Source of the DNA: an uncultured Oleispira sp.
GTDB taxonomy: Bacteria > Pseudomonadota > Gammaproteobacteria > Pseudomonadales > Oceanobacteraceae
DNA: 64,000 bases
Assembly (NCBI GenBank): GCA_913061415.1
Contig: CAJXUD010000009.1
Coordinates: 106,663-170,662 of the forward strand
Reading direction: 5' to 3'
The notes below the pieces were generated by a model. That model saw only the letters and a program-made list of their open reading frames with translations, did not search any database and was not told the DNA's origin. Within the stretch, counting starts at the first letter, position 1, and each line of letters starts with the position of its first letter. Positions 19,728-28,309 of this stretch are shown here, one piece after another. The position numbers and the translations under genes are program-made.

Positions 19728-20168
19728 CTATCCTTCTATGTTAGGTGGCCAGTTGTTAGTATTAATCTTAGAAACATATTCTAAGAAATCAGCCAAGGCA
19801 TCTAAATCTTCGTCCGACAGATTAAACTGTGGCATAGCACGACGACCTGGAATACCCAGTGGTTGTGCATTCATCCAGCCTTTAAAATAAGCCTTAAAGC
19901 CTGCTTCGCCACCACGACGTAAATATACATTGCCAAGTTCAGGAGCAAAATACGCACCCTCACCCAATAGCGAGTGACAACCTACGCAGTTGTTGTCTTC
20001 CCACAATTTTTTACCATGGGCAACAGCTTCTGTTAGGTTTTCACGATTATCCCGCTCAGGCAGCTGCCGCACGGTGTCCATTGTCAGTCCTACGAATATG
20101 AGAATGAAGAAAAGACTTCCTCCCATATACATATTTCTGGCCATGCTTTTAGTAAAGCGTTCAGCCAT
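19728..20168 (-). CDS. norC: Nitric oxide reductase cytochrome c subunit NorC
   Basis: A 146-aa membrane-anchored monohaem cytochrome c that passes electrons to NorB. It has one N-terminal transmembrane anchor (about 13-31). The haem motif is C61-V-G-C64-H65 in NNCVGCHSLLGEGAYFAPEL, with M112 (RRAMPQFNLSDEDL) the likely axial methionine. The start ATG has agagagagcc just upstream, a plausible ribosome binding site. As first gene of the operon it carries the FNR-type promoter at 20202-20249. Confidence 0.97.
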   Translation of the reverse strand: MAERFTKSMARNMYMGGSLFFILIFVGLTMDTVRQLPERDNRENLTEAVAHGKKLWEDNNCVGCHSLLGEGAYFAPELGNVYLRRGGEAGFKAYFKGWMNAQPLGIPGRRAMPQFNLSDEDLDALADFLEYVSKINTNNWPPNIEG

Positions 20169-20201
20169 GGCTCTCTCTCCTCGACTCGTTTTAGTGTGTA
20201 C

Positions 20202-20249
20202 AGGCTGTAGAATACTCTTTACAGTTCTTGAAACAGTGATTCAAATCAA
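20202..20249 (-). promoter_or_regulatory. FNR/Anr/Dnr-type class II promoter of norCB
   Basis: On the minus strand, 20249-20236 reads TTGATTTGAATCAC, nine of ten matches to TTGAT-N4-ATCAA. A -10-like TATTCT lies at 20214-20209, placing transcription start near 20202 and the box centre about 41 bases upstream, the classic class II activator position. The mRNA leader would be about 34 bases. Whether the regulator is FNR, Anr, Dnr or NNR cannot be told from the site. Confidence 0.8.
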
Positions 20250-20455
20250 GACACATCTAGTAATCCGCAGTGGAATGGTCGGATATTCGAAATTAGATGC
20301 AGGTGGTTGATTTTTGGCGTCTTTTTATGAGGAGTTTGTCTTCTAACGATAGGCAAAAAAGAAGTACTGCGTATGGGAATCTATGAGAATTCAAGATAAT
20401 ACCCTTGCCGCAGAGTATTATCTTTAAGATCGAAGATTAGAGGTTGAAGATTAGG

Positions 20456-21157
20456 TTAAGCTGAAGTTGCCAAGTGCTCTCCGATATCTTCCCTTAGTTT
20501 TTCATAACCATGGATGACAACATAAGGCGCGATACGAGTTTTATACTTTAACAATACTCGGCTAACAAAAGCCCATTTTTTAGCAACGCGTTTTAAAGCA
20601 TCGTCTTGCGGATTTATCAGGGTTAACATATTGGATACAGCTAAAATTTCGGCCTCAATGTCAATCGATTCAGCCGACACTCCTAACCCTCCAAGTGCAT
20701 TGGTTAAAGACATATACGCGGTTAATATTTTTTCCATTCGCAATAGAAGCAAACGTATGTAGTCTTTTGAACTAGGATCTGTTGATTGCTTAATTTCAAC
20801 ATACTCTGTGAGCTCTTTATTCAGCACATTTCTAAGTTCATCATTCTTGAGAGTCCAGTTGGCCTGAAAATTAATATTTCGCGAAGCTCCTACGCCTACA
20901 AAACCCTGATTAACCTGTTCGATGAATATACGCCAGCGTTGTAACAACTTAGGTTTATCACTTAATAAGTCATCATAATTTGAAGCATTTTTGGCAATTT
21001 CTAGAATAGGTTTTTTATATCGCTCATCACCGTCAAAGAAAATATAAGCGCGATAATAGCTCGACATTTGATTGATAGAGGTTTCCAAATCGATAAAATC
21101 ATCGGCGGCGGAAAGCGAACTGTATAGCCACATTGCTATACTGAAGAAGAATCTCAT
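20456..21157 (-). CDS. Hypothetical exported protein
   Basis: A 233-aa protein I do not recognise. A short N-terminal hydrophobic stretch (FFFSIAMWLYSSLSAADD) looks like a signal peptide cleaved near SLSAA. The rest is predominantly helical, with charged and hydrophobic periodicity and no cysteine in the mature part, so a periplasmic helical-bundle protein is likely. It lies downstream of no obvious operon partner, with 298 bases to norC and 113 to the ThDP gene. It ends beside a 10-bp inverted repeat (20393-20402/20415-20424) that lacks a T tract. No function is proposed. Confidence 0.65.
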   Translation of the reverse strand: MRFFFSIAMWLYSSLSAADDFIDLETSINQMSSYYRAYIFFDGDERYKKPILEIAKNASNYDDLLSDKPKLLQRWRIFIEQVNQGFVGVGASRNINFQANWTLKNDELRNVLNKELTEYVEIKQSTDPSSKDYIRLLLLRMEKILTAYMSLTNALGGLGVSAESIDIEAEILAVSNMLTLINPQDDALKRVAKKWAFVSRVLLKYKTRIAPYVVIHGYEKLREDIGEHLATSA

Positions 21158-21270
21158 TTAGCGCTCAATCTTATTTAAAATAGGCGCTAATTTTAGAAAA
21201 AATGGTGCAACATTAATATAAACTAACAATAAACCTTACATATTTAGCATATTTAACCCGAAAAACTGCA

Positions 21271-22953
21271 CTAAGGTGCAAGCTTTTTCTTTAATGCTTT
21301 CGCAATCGGTGCAGGAATTCTACTCATTGCGCCTAAAACATGCGGTAAGAATTTCAATTTAAGACCTTCGTACTCACTTGGCACTATCGCATCAATTAAG
21401 TGCGGCCCTGGTTCTCGAATAGCGCGCGCTAATGCGTCATTAAATCCTTCGGCTGTCGATACTGTTTCCGCTGGCATGCCCATACTTTTTGCCATTAAGA
21501 CAAAATCAATTTCTGTCTTAGACAAATCTAATTGAGATTTGGCCTTTGGCCCTGCCCCTTCTGCTCCCACACGTTCTAATTCGATATTCAAAATCGCATA
21601 AGAACGGTTATTGAGAATAATAACCGTAACATCTAAATTCTCGTTCATCATGGTCCACAACGACTGTATGGTATACATCGCTGAACCATCTCCGACCAAA
21701 GTGATTACCGGACGATCTTTTCCGGCGGTATTTTCTCCTGCGATTGCAGCACCGATTGCGACGGGCAACCCTTGCCCAATTGCACCACCCGTTAAGGTTA
21801 ATACATCATGCCTAGGCGAACCTGCGGTAAAAGACGGTAGTTTTAAACCAGACGTCTGAGCCTCGTCTGAGATGATGGCATTTTCAGGCATTAAAGCGCC
21901 TAACGCTTCACATACCTTGGAGGCATTGAGTTTACCCACTGGCAACTTCGGTCGGTCTAAGGCCTGTAGTTTAGGAGCCGTTAGTTGTGCGCCAACCGCT
22001 TCCATTAAGGCTTCTATGCTGCCGACAGCATTTTCATCTTCTTTTACCAAATTAAGTACCTTGCACTTTTTCGGCACTAAATAACTCTTTTTACCAGGAT
22101 AAGCAAAGAAGGAAACAGGCTCTTTAGTATCAATAATAATCAGATGCTCATACCCTCTTAACTGAACCGAAGCCATTTCTGCTAAGTAAGCTAGACGTTC
22201 CACATAAGGTAGGCCTTCGCCTCTTTCTAGCCGTGTCGGAAATACTTCACAGAAGAGCTTTGCCCCTGTTTTTTCTGATATTTTTGACGCGGCCATTAAG
22301 CCTTCTTCTAATAAGACACGACGGCCTAATAAGATGGCGGTTTTTTTGCCGTGTTTTTTGAGAATCTCTGCAGCCTTATTAATGGTTTCGTCCGCGGCAA
22401 TGTCATCCACAGGCGTTAAATTGGCTTTAGTAGCCGTTCCGCCTTTCCCCCAAGAAACATCAGCAGGCAGTATTAATGTCGAGATTTGTTGCGGTGCAAG
22501 TTGGGCGACTTCGATGGCTTCGGCGGTATCTGCCCCTAGCTGCTCGGTACTGGGGCAGGTACGAATCCAGCTAGACACATTACGCGCCACGGTTTCGATA
22601 TCGGACTCTAGCGGCGCATCATACTGTTTATGATACAGCGCATGATCACCGATGATATTTATCATGGGAACCCGTGCTTTACGGGCATTGTGTAGATTGG
22701 CCAAGCCGTTTCCTAAACCACAGCCTAAATGCAGCAGCGTAGAGGCAGGCTTGTTCGCTATTCGCGCATAACCATCAGCCGCACCTGTCGCAACACCTTC
22801 AAACAAGCATAAGACTGCTCGCATATTAGAGTCATCTAAGGCCGCAACAAAATGCATCTCAGAAGTTCCTGGGTTACTAAAACAGGTATCAATACCCGAG
22901 TCAGTCAGTGTTTTAACCAGCGCCTTAGCGCCATTTTTAGTGCGAATACTCAT
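21271..22953 (-). CDS. Thiamine-diphosphate enzyme, acetolactate-synthase-like large subunit
   Basis: A 560-aa ThDP enzyme with the three-domain order of the acetolactate synthase/benzoylformate decarboxylase family. The PYR domain starts TCFSNPGTSEMHFVAAL, with the ThDP-activating E53 in LCLFEGVATGAADGYAR. A central nucleotide-binding-like domain follows. The PP domain contains GDGSAMYTIQSLWTMMNE and ends its metal motif with ILNNRSYAI (GDG-x(~26)-NN). No small regulatory subunit gene is adjacent, so this is probably not the anabolic IlvB. It is usually annotated acetolactate synthase, but a decarboxylase of 2-oxo acids is equally possible. It is a single gene with 228 bases of spacer upstream. 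Confidence 0.88.
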   Translation of the reverse strand: MSIRTKNGAKALVKTLTDSGIDTCFSNPGTSEMHFVAALDDSNMRAVLCLFEGVATGAADGYARIANKPASTLLHLGCGLGNGLANLHNARKARVPMINIIGDHALYHKQYDAPLESDIETVARNVSSWIRTCPSTEQLGADTAEAIEVAQLAPQQISTLILPADVSWGKGGTATKANLTPVDDIAADETINKAAEILKKHGKKTAILLGRRVLLEEGLMAASKISEKTGAKLFCEVFPTRLERGEGLPYVERLAYLAEMASVQLRGYEHLIIIDTKEPVSFFAYPGKKSYLVPKKCKVLNLVKEDENAVGSIEALMEAVGAQLTAPKLQALDRPKLPVGKLNASKVCEALGALMPENAIISDEAQTSGLKLPSFTAGSPRHDVLTLTGGAIGQGLPVAIGAAIAGENTAGKDRPVITLVGDGSAMYTIQSLWTMMNENLDVTVIILNNRSYAILNIELERVGAEGAGPKAKSQLDLSKTEIDFVLMAKSMGMPAETVSTAEGFNDALARAIREPGPHLIDAIVPSEYEGLKLKFLPHVLGAMSRIPAPIAKALKKKLAP

Positions 22954-23181
22954 GTCATGCCTTTATTATTAGGAACGCTACTACGAACTCTTCATTAATT
23001 AATACGCTACCACATATATAAAAATTAGCATGCTCAAAATAGCTGAGCGTATTAATACTGTTAATGAACTGAGAGTAGTATTTTGTTATTACATCCTCAA
23101 TGGCAAAGCAAGACAGAAGCTGTGGCTTTAAAAGCCTAAGTCCTTAAGTGTTGATTTAAGACAACTAAAAATCTTTATAGA

Positions 23182-24525
23182 TTAATAATTGATTTTAGCT
23201 CTAGGCTTAGCAAAAACTAAATGATTAACCCCAATGGTTCGTTCAGCAAAACCTCCTTCGCAGTAACTTAAATAGAACTGCCACATGCGCTTAAAGTCAT
23301 CGCTGTAACCCAGGGCAGAGACCTGTTCACTTTTGTGATTAAACGTCTCTTGCCAGCTTTTTAAAGTACGGGCGTAGTGCAAGCCAAAGTCTTGTGCTTG
23401 CACTAGATTTAAATCACTGGCTTTGGTACTGGCCGTAATCAATGCTGTAATCGAAGGAATGCAGCTACCAGGAAAAATATAGCGCTGGATAAAATCAACA
23501 TCTTTACGTGCTTGATCATAGCGCTGATCGGTGATGGTAATCGCCTGAATTAAAGCAATACCTTGTGGTTTTAATAAAGAGCCGCAGTGTTCAAAAAAAG
23601 TATTATAAAACTTCCAACCCACTGCTTCGATCATCTCGATCGAAACCAGTTTATCAAATTGACCTTCATACGTTTTTCTTAGGTCTCGGTAATCTTCTAA
23701 CAAGAGTGTTATTTTATCTTCTAAACCTTCCTGCTTGATACGCTGCTTAGCTAAGTTAAATTGTTCTTGAGAAATAGTCGTTGTAGTCACTCTACAACCA
23801 TAATTTTTGGCGGCATGGATTGCAAAACCACCCCAGCCCGTGCCTATTTCCACCACATGATCAGAGGCAGTCAGCTGAAGTTTTTCACAAATAATATTGA
23901 GTTTATTGATTGAAGCCTGCTCCATTGAGGCTGCTTCTTTCTCGGTACTCGGGTCTTCGTTCACTTGAGGGAATATTCCGGAGGAATACATCATGGTGGG
24001 ATCAAGAAACAATTCAAATAAATCATTGCCTAGATCGTAATGTGCGGCAATATTTCTGCGCGAGCCTTTAGCTGAGTTTTGATTAAAATAATGAAAGAGT
24101 TTAAGGAAAGGTTTGGATATGAGCGCCAAGCCTCCTTCCATTTGATCAAGAATATCGAGGTTTCTCACCATAACCCGCACTAACATGGTCAGGTCTGGGC
24201 TACTCCAATCTCCTGTCATAAAAGACTCTGCTGCGCCAATGCTACCGCCCGTCATGATCTCGCTATAACAACCCATATCATGAACGATTAGGCGAGCTAC
24301 TAGCCCTGCCTCGTTCTCTACATCACTCTCTACATCAAGCTGATTCTGACCAAAAGTAAATACTTCACCGTTTTCTTCAATTTGCAGGCAACCTGTATGT
24401 AAACTAGCGAGCTGTTTATGAACTAAGTTTCTAGCAATTTTAGACATTGGGCCTTTCGCAGGGACAAAAGGCTTAGGTTGTAGTTTAAATTTAGTATTAA
24501 TCGTAGCAGACGATGACATATTCAT
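23182..24525 (-). CDS. Cfa/UfaM-like fatty-acyl phospholipid methyltransferase
   Basis: A 447-aa SAM-dependent methyltransferase of the cyclopropane-fatty-acyl-phospholipid synthase family. The N-terminal lipid-binding part includes YDLGNDLFELFLDPTMMYSS, typical of the family. The SAM site is VVEIGTGWGGFAIHAAKNYG (about 207-226), and IEMIEAVG carries the family glutamate. It methylates the double bond of membrane-bound unsaturated acyl chains. It is the last gene of an operon with DUF1365 and an FAD oxidase, the context in which relatives act as UfaM of furan fatty acid synthesis, so cyclopropane formation is only one option. It is 35-65 residues longer than E. coli Cfa because of the N-terminus. 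Confidence 0.9.
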   Translation of the reverse strand: MNMSSSATINTKFKLQPKPFVPAKGPMSKIARNLVHKQLASLHTGCLQIEENGEVFTFGQNQLDVESDVENEAGLVARLIVHDMGCYSEIMTGGSIGAAESFMTGDWSSPDLTMLVRVMVRNLDILDQMEGGLALISKPFLKLFHYFNQNSAKGSRRNIAAHYDLGNDLFELFLDPTMMYSSGIFPQVNEDPSTEKEAASMEQASINKLNIICEKLQLTASDHVVEIGTGWGGFAIHAAKNYGCRVTTTTISQEQFNLAKQRIKQEGLEDKITLLLEDYRDLRKTYEGQFDKLVSIEMIEAVGWKFYNTFFEHCGSLLKPQGIALIQAITITDQRYDQARKDVDFIQRYIFPGSCIPSITALITASTKASDLNLVQAQDFGLHYARTLKSWQETFNHKSEQVSALGYSDDFKRMWQFYLSYCEGGFAERTIGVNHLVFAKPRAKINY

Positions 24526-24647
24526 TTTTTACTCCAGCGCTCTCTTGAGGCGGTACCGTTTAATAATTTCTGTTTAATCAGTACAGTTTTTATTCGTATT
24601 TTGCGTATTATCCAACAATACACACACTTGTTATTGTTTATACGTAA

Positions 24648-25505
24648 TTAAGAGTCAGGGTGATCATAAAAAGGGGATTTTTTTAACCACAATTTTAACG
24701 CATTCCAATAAATCCCCGTTACAACTTTTAACGTCATAAACGGATAGTGAAATAATAACTTGGGCATGGCATCACTCATCTCATGACGCTTAAGTTTGAG
24801 CGTAGCATCAAAATGTTTTTCGCCATTGTCATCGGCGATATGGTTATCCATATGCACCGCAATCAGACTGCTTTGCTCTAATAGCGGTTCTGAAAATACC
24901 CATCGGTAATCCATATTCATTGGATTAAACGGTGACACATGAAACGCTTTATGAAAGTTGAAAACGTGCTTTTTTTGCCCTTTTACTTGATGTTGAATGC
25001 TTGCGTGTTGAGCACAAAAATGAGGCGCTACTGGTAAAATATAGCTAAATTTCTCGTCCCAAGGGGTATTCGTAATTTCAGCCGCTATGGTGAGCAGCTC
25101 TTCGCGCTCATTGAAGCAATAATAAAATGTAACGGGGTTAATACAATAGCCAAAATATCGAACATTGGTCAGCATTCTAACTGAGGTTATTTCGGTAGCG
25201 ATACTCCCTAGTTCAGACCTTACTCGATCAACGACCGCAGACTTTAGGTCTGCAATACTAGGATTTAAATAGTCGTTGCGATTAAATGACGCTAGATTGA
25301 ATTTACCGTCACTAAAATACCAATGTTTTTTAAGTAAAGTCGGTAGTTCATCTAGGTCTAAATACATCATAAACAATGAATAATTCAAACCATGATGAAC
25401 GGGTTGGAAGCGTCTATGTCTGATTTTTCCGACATAAACGGCACTTTTCATTATGGGTTCTTGATTCATTATTGGTTCTTGATTCATAGTTAGCGCTTCA
25501 TTCAT
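24648..25505 (-). CDS. DUF1365 protein of the cfa-type lipid operon
   Basis: About 285 aa. DUF1365 (COG3496) proteins occur almost always next to Cfa-like methyltransferases and FAD oxidases; their biochemical role is not established. The conserved segment begins [18 protein letters not shown] and includes [20 protein letters not shown] and WRVFSEPL-type blocks (YRWVFSEPL). I chose ATG 25505, with aggtga 9 bases before it. A GTG at 25514 has no room for a ribosome binding site. Three further in-frame ATGs at 25487, 25469 and 25451 come from an 18-bp tandem repeat, and only the last begins the conserved domain. The upstream FAD gene ends 13 bases away. Confidence 0.88.
   Translation of the reverse strand: MNEALTMNQEPIMNQEPIMKSAVYVGKIRHRRFQPVHHGLNYSLFMMYLDLDELPTLLKKHWYFSDGKFNLASFNRNDYLNPSIADLKSAVVDRVRSELGSIATEITSVRMLTNVRYFGYCINPVTFYYCFNEREELLTIAAEITNTPWDEKFSYILPVAPHFCAQHASIQHQVKGQKKHVFNFHKAFHVSPFNPMNMDYRWVFSEPLLEQSSLIAVHMDNHIADDNGEKHFDATLKLKRHEMSDAMPKLLFHYPFMTLKVVTGIYWNALKLWLKKSPFYDHPDS
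25452..25505 (-). repeat. 18-bp tandem repeat carrying multiple start codons
   Basis: Three 18-base units on the minus strand each begin ATGAAT; two are nearly identical (ATGAATCAAGAACC then AATA or CATA). They give M-N-Q-E-P-I twice at the N-terminus of the DUF1365 protein. Loss or gain of a unit would keep frame and leave a start codon in place. Confidence 0.85.
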
Positions 25506-25518
25506 AGCAAGCACTCAC

Positions 25519-26787
25519 CTAAAGCTCTATCCCAAATGACTCAGCAACGCGCAACGCACTATTAACACCATCTTCATGGAAACCATTAAACCAATAAGCA
25601 CCACAATAATGACTGCGATTTTTATTATTAATCTCGCTATGGCGATGCTGAGCGGCAATTCCATCCATGGTAAAGACAGGGTGAGCATAATCGTATTTAT
25701 CGATAATTTTTCCGGGTGCTATTTCTGCAGTGCGATTTAAGGTGACCATAAAATCATCTGGGGCATCATTAATATTTTGCAGCGCATTCATATGATAGGT
25801 CACCATGGCAAACTCACTTAAGCGCTGAGGAATATGGTAGTTCCAAGCCGCCCATGCCAGTTTACGCTTTGGCATTAAACGACGGTCAGTATGTAATACA
25901 ACCTCGTTCATTTGATACGGTATCGCACCTAAAATGTCACTTTCTTGCTGCGTTGCATCCGTTAACATGCCTAAGGCTTGGTCGCTATGACAAGCAAAAA
26001 CGACTTGATCAAACTCGTGTTCATCTCCGGAAAAAGTTTTAATAATCACTTTATCCGATAATCGAGTGACTTCTGCAATTGGACTGTTCAAATGGATTTT
26101 ATCTTTAAAAGGCGCAATCAACGGTTCAATATACGATTGCGAGCCATTACTGATTACCCGCCACTGAGGTCGGTTATCGACACTGAGCATACCGTGGTTA
26201 TTAAAGAATTTTAAGAAAAATTTAAGTGGAAATTCCATCATCACATCGACCGACGCAGACCAAATTGCAGAGCCCATCGGCACGATGTAATGATTTACAA
26301 AACGATCGCTATAGCCATTTTCTTTTACAAATTCACCTAACGACTGAGTATCTGACAACTGGTTTTTTTCTACCATTTCTACGGTCTGTTTATTGAAGCG
26401 TAGAATATCTTTTATCATTAACCAGAATGCAGGTTTTAATAGATTACTGCGTTGAGCAAAAAGACTGTTTAAGCTGGTGCCGTTATACTCTAGGCCTGTA
26501 TTTTCATCGCGAACACTAAAACTCATTTCAGAGTCTTCACTAGCAACGCCTAACTGATCCATTAATTTAATAAAATTAGGATAGGTCCAATCGTTATAGA
26601 CAATAAAACCGGTATTAACGGAATAGCTTTTCCCACCCGACTGCACTGTTTTCGAATGGGTGTGTCCACCCAAGTACTTATTGGCTTCAAATAATGTAAC
26701 GTCGTGGTCGCGACTCAAGAGATAAGCCGATAGCAGCCCTGATATACCCGCACCAATAATGGCAATTTTTTGTTTTTCTTGTTTCAT
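25519..26787 (-). CDS. FAD-dependent amine-oxidase-like oxidoreductase (COG2907 type, UfaD candidate)
   Basis: A 422-aa flavoprotein. The N-terminal Rossmann motif is IAIIGAGISGLLSAYLLS (about 8-25), followed by FEANKYLGGHTHS, the usual glutamate for ribose binding and the GG-x-H/R-x-x-S motif of the amine oxidase/phytoene-desaturase superfamily. The C-terminal FAD-binding end is YCGAYWFNGFHEDGVNSALRVAE. In this operon context it is expected to oxidise or desaturate fatty acyl chains together with the Cfa-like methyltransferase; the UfaD dehydrogenase of furan fatty acid synthesis is a flavoprotein found in such a neighbourhood. Orthology was not tested. Confidence 0.88.
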   Translation of the reverse strand: MKQEKQKIAIIGAGISGLLSAYLLSRDHDVTLFEANKYLGGHTHSKTVQSGGKSYSVNTGFIVYNDWTYPNFIKLMDQLGVASEDSEMSFSVRDENTGLEYNGTSLNSLFAQRSNLLKPAFWLMIKDILRFNKQTVEMVEKNQLSDTQSLGEFVKENGYSDRFVNHYIVPMGSAIWSASVDVMMEFPLKFFLKFFNNHGMLSVDNRPQWRVISNGSQSYIEPLIAPFKDKIHLNSPIAEVTRLSDKVIIKTFSGDEHEFDQVVFACHSDQALGMLTDATQQESDILGAIPYQMNEVVLHTDRRLMPKRKLAWAAWNYHIPQRLSEFAMVTYHMNALQNINDAPDDFMVTLNRTAEIAPGKIIDKYDYAHPVFTMDGIAAQHRHSEINNKNRSHYCGAYWFNGFHEDGVNSALRVAESFGIEL

Positions 26788-26841
26788 TTTTTCACCTAAA
26801 TTCTTAACGCTGTTAGCGTTTGTTTCACTTGCGAGTATTAT

Positions 26842-27279
26842 TTATGCCAATCGATTTTTAAGAAATACTATTATTCGCTTTAAAATTGGTATGTGCTCAT
26901 ACAACAAGGCACCGCCATCAAAATAGTCACGATGGCGAACCACTTTTCCCTGCTTAAAATTGAGCTGACTTGCGCCTTTAACGGCAATGGTTTCACCGTT
27001 ATTTAACTTTGGGTGCTGGTAAGACATTGTCCAAGTCAGCATCGCGCTCTCTTCAGATATCCAGTGATTTTCAAAATCAAAATAGATATAACGGACGTTT
27101 TCATAAAGGTTATCAAAATATTCAAACAGTGAACCGATACCGTCTATATGATGAAAACAATCTTCAAAAATAATGTCATCACTGTATACCTGACTTAACC
27201 GTTCAAACGTCAGTGTTTCGCGATTGAGAGTTTTATAAAGTTGTTTAAAATTCTCTACGACCTGCTTACTTGGCGTCAT
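26842..27279 (-). CDS. NTF2/SnoaL-like small protein
   Basis: A 145-aa cone-fold protein of the nuclear transport factor 2/SnoaL-like group. The N-terminal VVENFKQLYKTLNRETL, then YSDDIIFEDCFHHIDG and the later WTMSYQHPKLNNGETIAVKG with FKQGKVVRHRDYFDGG, match the fold's pattern. Members bind or convert small hydrophobic molecules, or act as accessory subunits; the role here is unknown. It overlaps the end of the desaturase gene by 14 bp, so the two are translationally linked within the lipid operon. Confidence 0.85.
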   Translation of the reverse strand: MTPSKQVVENFKQLYKTLNRETLTFERLSQVYSDDIIFEDCFHHIDGIGSLFEYFDNLYENVRYIYFDFENHWISEESAMLTWTMSYQHPKLNNGETIAVKGASQLNFKQGKVVRHRDYFDGGALLYEHIPILKRIIVFLKNRLA

Positions 27280-28243
27280 TATTTCTACCCTCTTCGAGAA
27301 TTCTTTTAGGCACAGGATGAAGATCTGAGACGATCCCTACCCAACTCATCATTTTTAAAAGGTAATATGAGATATCAATTTCCCACCAGTAAAAGCCTTG
27401 TCGAGCTGAAACCGCAAAACGATGGTGATTGTTATGCCAACCTTCACCTAAGGTCAACAGGGCTAAAAAGCCATTATTACGGCTATCGTCCTTAGTTTCG
27501 AAACGGCGATTTCCCCATGAATGACACAAAGAATTAATCGTAAACGTGGCGTGAGCGAGTGCCACTGTCGAGATAAAGAATCCCCAAATAAGCATTTGCC
27601 ATCCCGTTGTACCAAGTTCTGGGTAATACAATTCAAGGGATTTTCCGAATAAGAATATTGCCGTTGCCAATAGAAAAGGGACTAAAATATCGAAGCGGTT
27701 AATAAAGCGCAGTTCAGGAAATTTAGCCAAGTCTTTAATCACACTGTAATCTGTTTTAAAGGCATCTTCTCGGGTAAACCAGCCCATATGGCTCCACCAG
27801 AAGCCATTTTTAGGAGAGTGTAAATCATTCTCGGTATCCGCATACTTATGATGTTTACGGTGATGTGACGCCCACCATAAAGGCCCTCTTTGCGCTGAGC
27901 TCGCACCGATAACAGCAAAGACAAACTGCCAAAATCGATTGGTTTTAAAACTACGATGAGAAAAATAGCGGTGATAAAAGGCGGTAATAGCAAACATCCT
28001 TAGCCAAAACATCACTAAGCACATAATGATGGCCGCTGGACTCCACCCCACTACAAAAACAAACAAGCAAGTCAGATGAACGGCAAAGAATGGAATAATC
28101 CTCTGCCAGTTAACCTGATTTTTAGCGGTTGATGACAGCTCATTGTTTTTTATTAAACCCGAATCACTGCTCGATTCAGCTTCTGAATCAATCCAACGAA
28201 TTGCGTTATATATAAACCGTTTAGTGGTATTCATCTTGTTCAT
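27266..28243 (-). CDS. Membrane fatty-acyl desaturase (delta-9 type)
   Basis: A 325-aa di-iron membrane desaturase with the three histidine boxes of the acyl-CoA/acyl-lipid desaturases: HRYFSHRSF (HxxxxH), SHHRKHHKYADTE (HxxHH) and EGWHNNHHRF (HxxHH). Hydrophobic pairs flank the boxes. It introduces a cis double bond into saturated chains, supplying the substrate of the Cfa-like enzyme further along the same operon. Its likely regulation by the ECF promoter ahead of the operon follows from gene order; 66 bases separate it from phr and could hold a promoter of its own. Confidence 0.93.
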   Translation of the reverse strand: MNKMNTTKRFIYNAIRWIDSEAESSSDSGLIKNNELSSTAKNQVNWQRIIPFFAVHLTCLFVFVVGWSPAAIIMCLVMFWLRMFAITAFYHRYFSHRSFKTNRFWQFVFAVIGASSAQRGPLWWASHHRKHHKYADTENDLHSPKNGFWWSHMGWFTREDAFKTDYSVIKDLAKFPELRFINRFDILVPFLLATAIFLFGKSLELYYPELGTTGWQMLIWGFFISTVALAHATFTINSLCHSWGNRRFETKDDSRNNGFLALLTLGEGWHNNHHRFAVSARQGFYWWEIDISYYLLKMMSWVGIVSDLHPVPKRILEEGRNNDAK

Positions 28244-28309
28244 ATGTCCTTTCGCAACAGGCTATCCATCAAGCTATCTTTTAAGCTATTCATCCAGTCA
28301 TCCATCCTG

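Noticed and set aside
20393..20424. Terminator of the 233-aa exported protein
   Set aside because: The 10-bp inverted repeat lacks a T tract and is AT-rich, so termination is doubtful.
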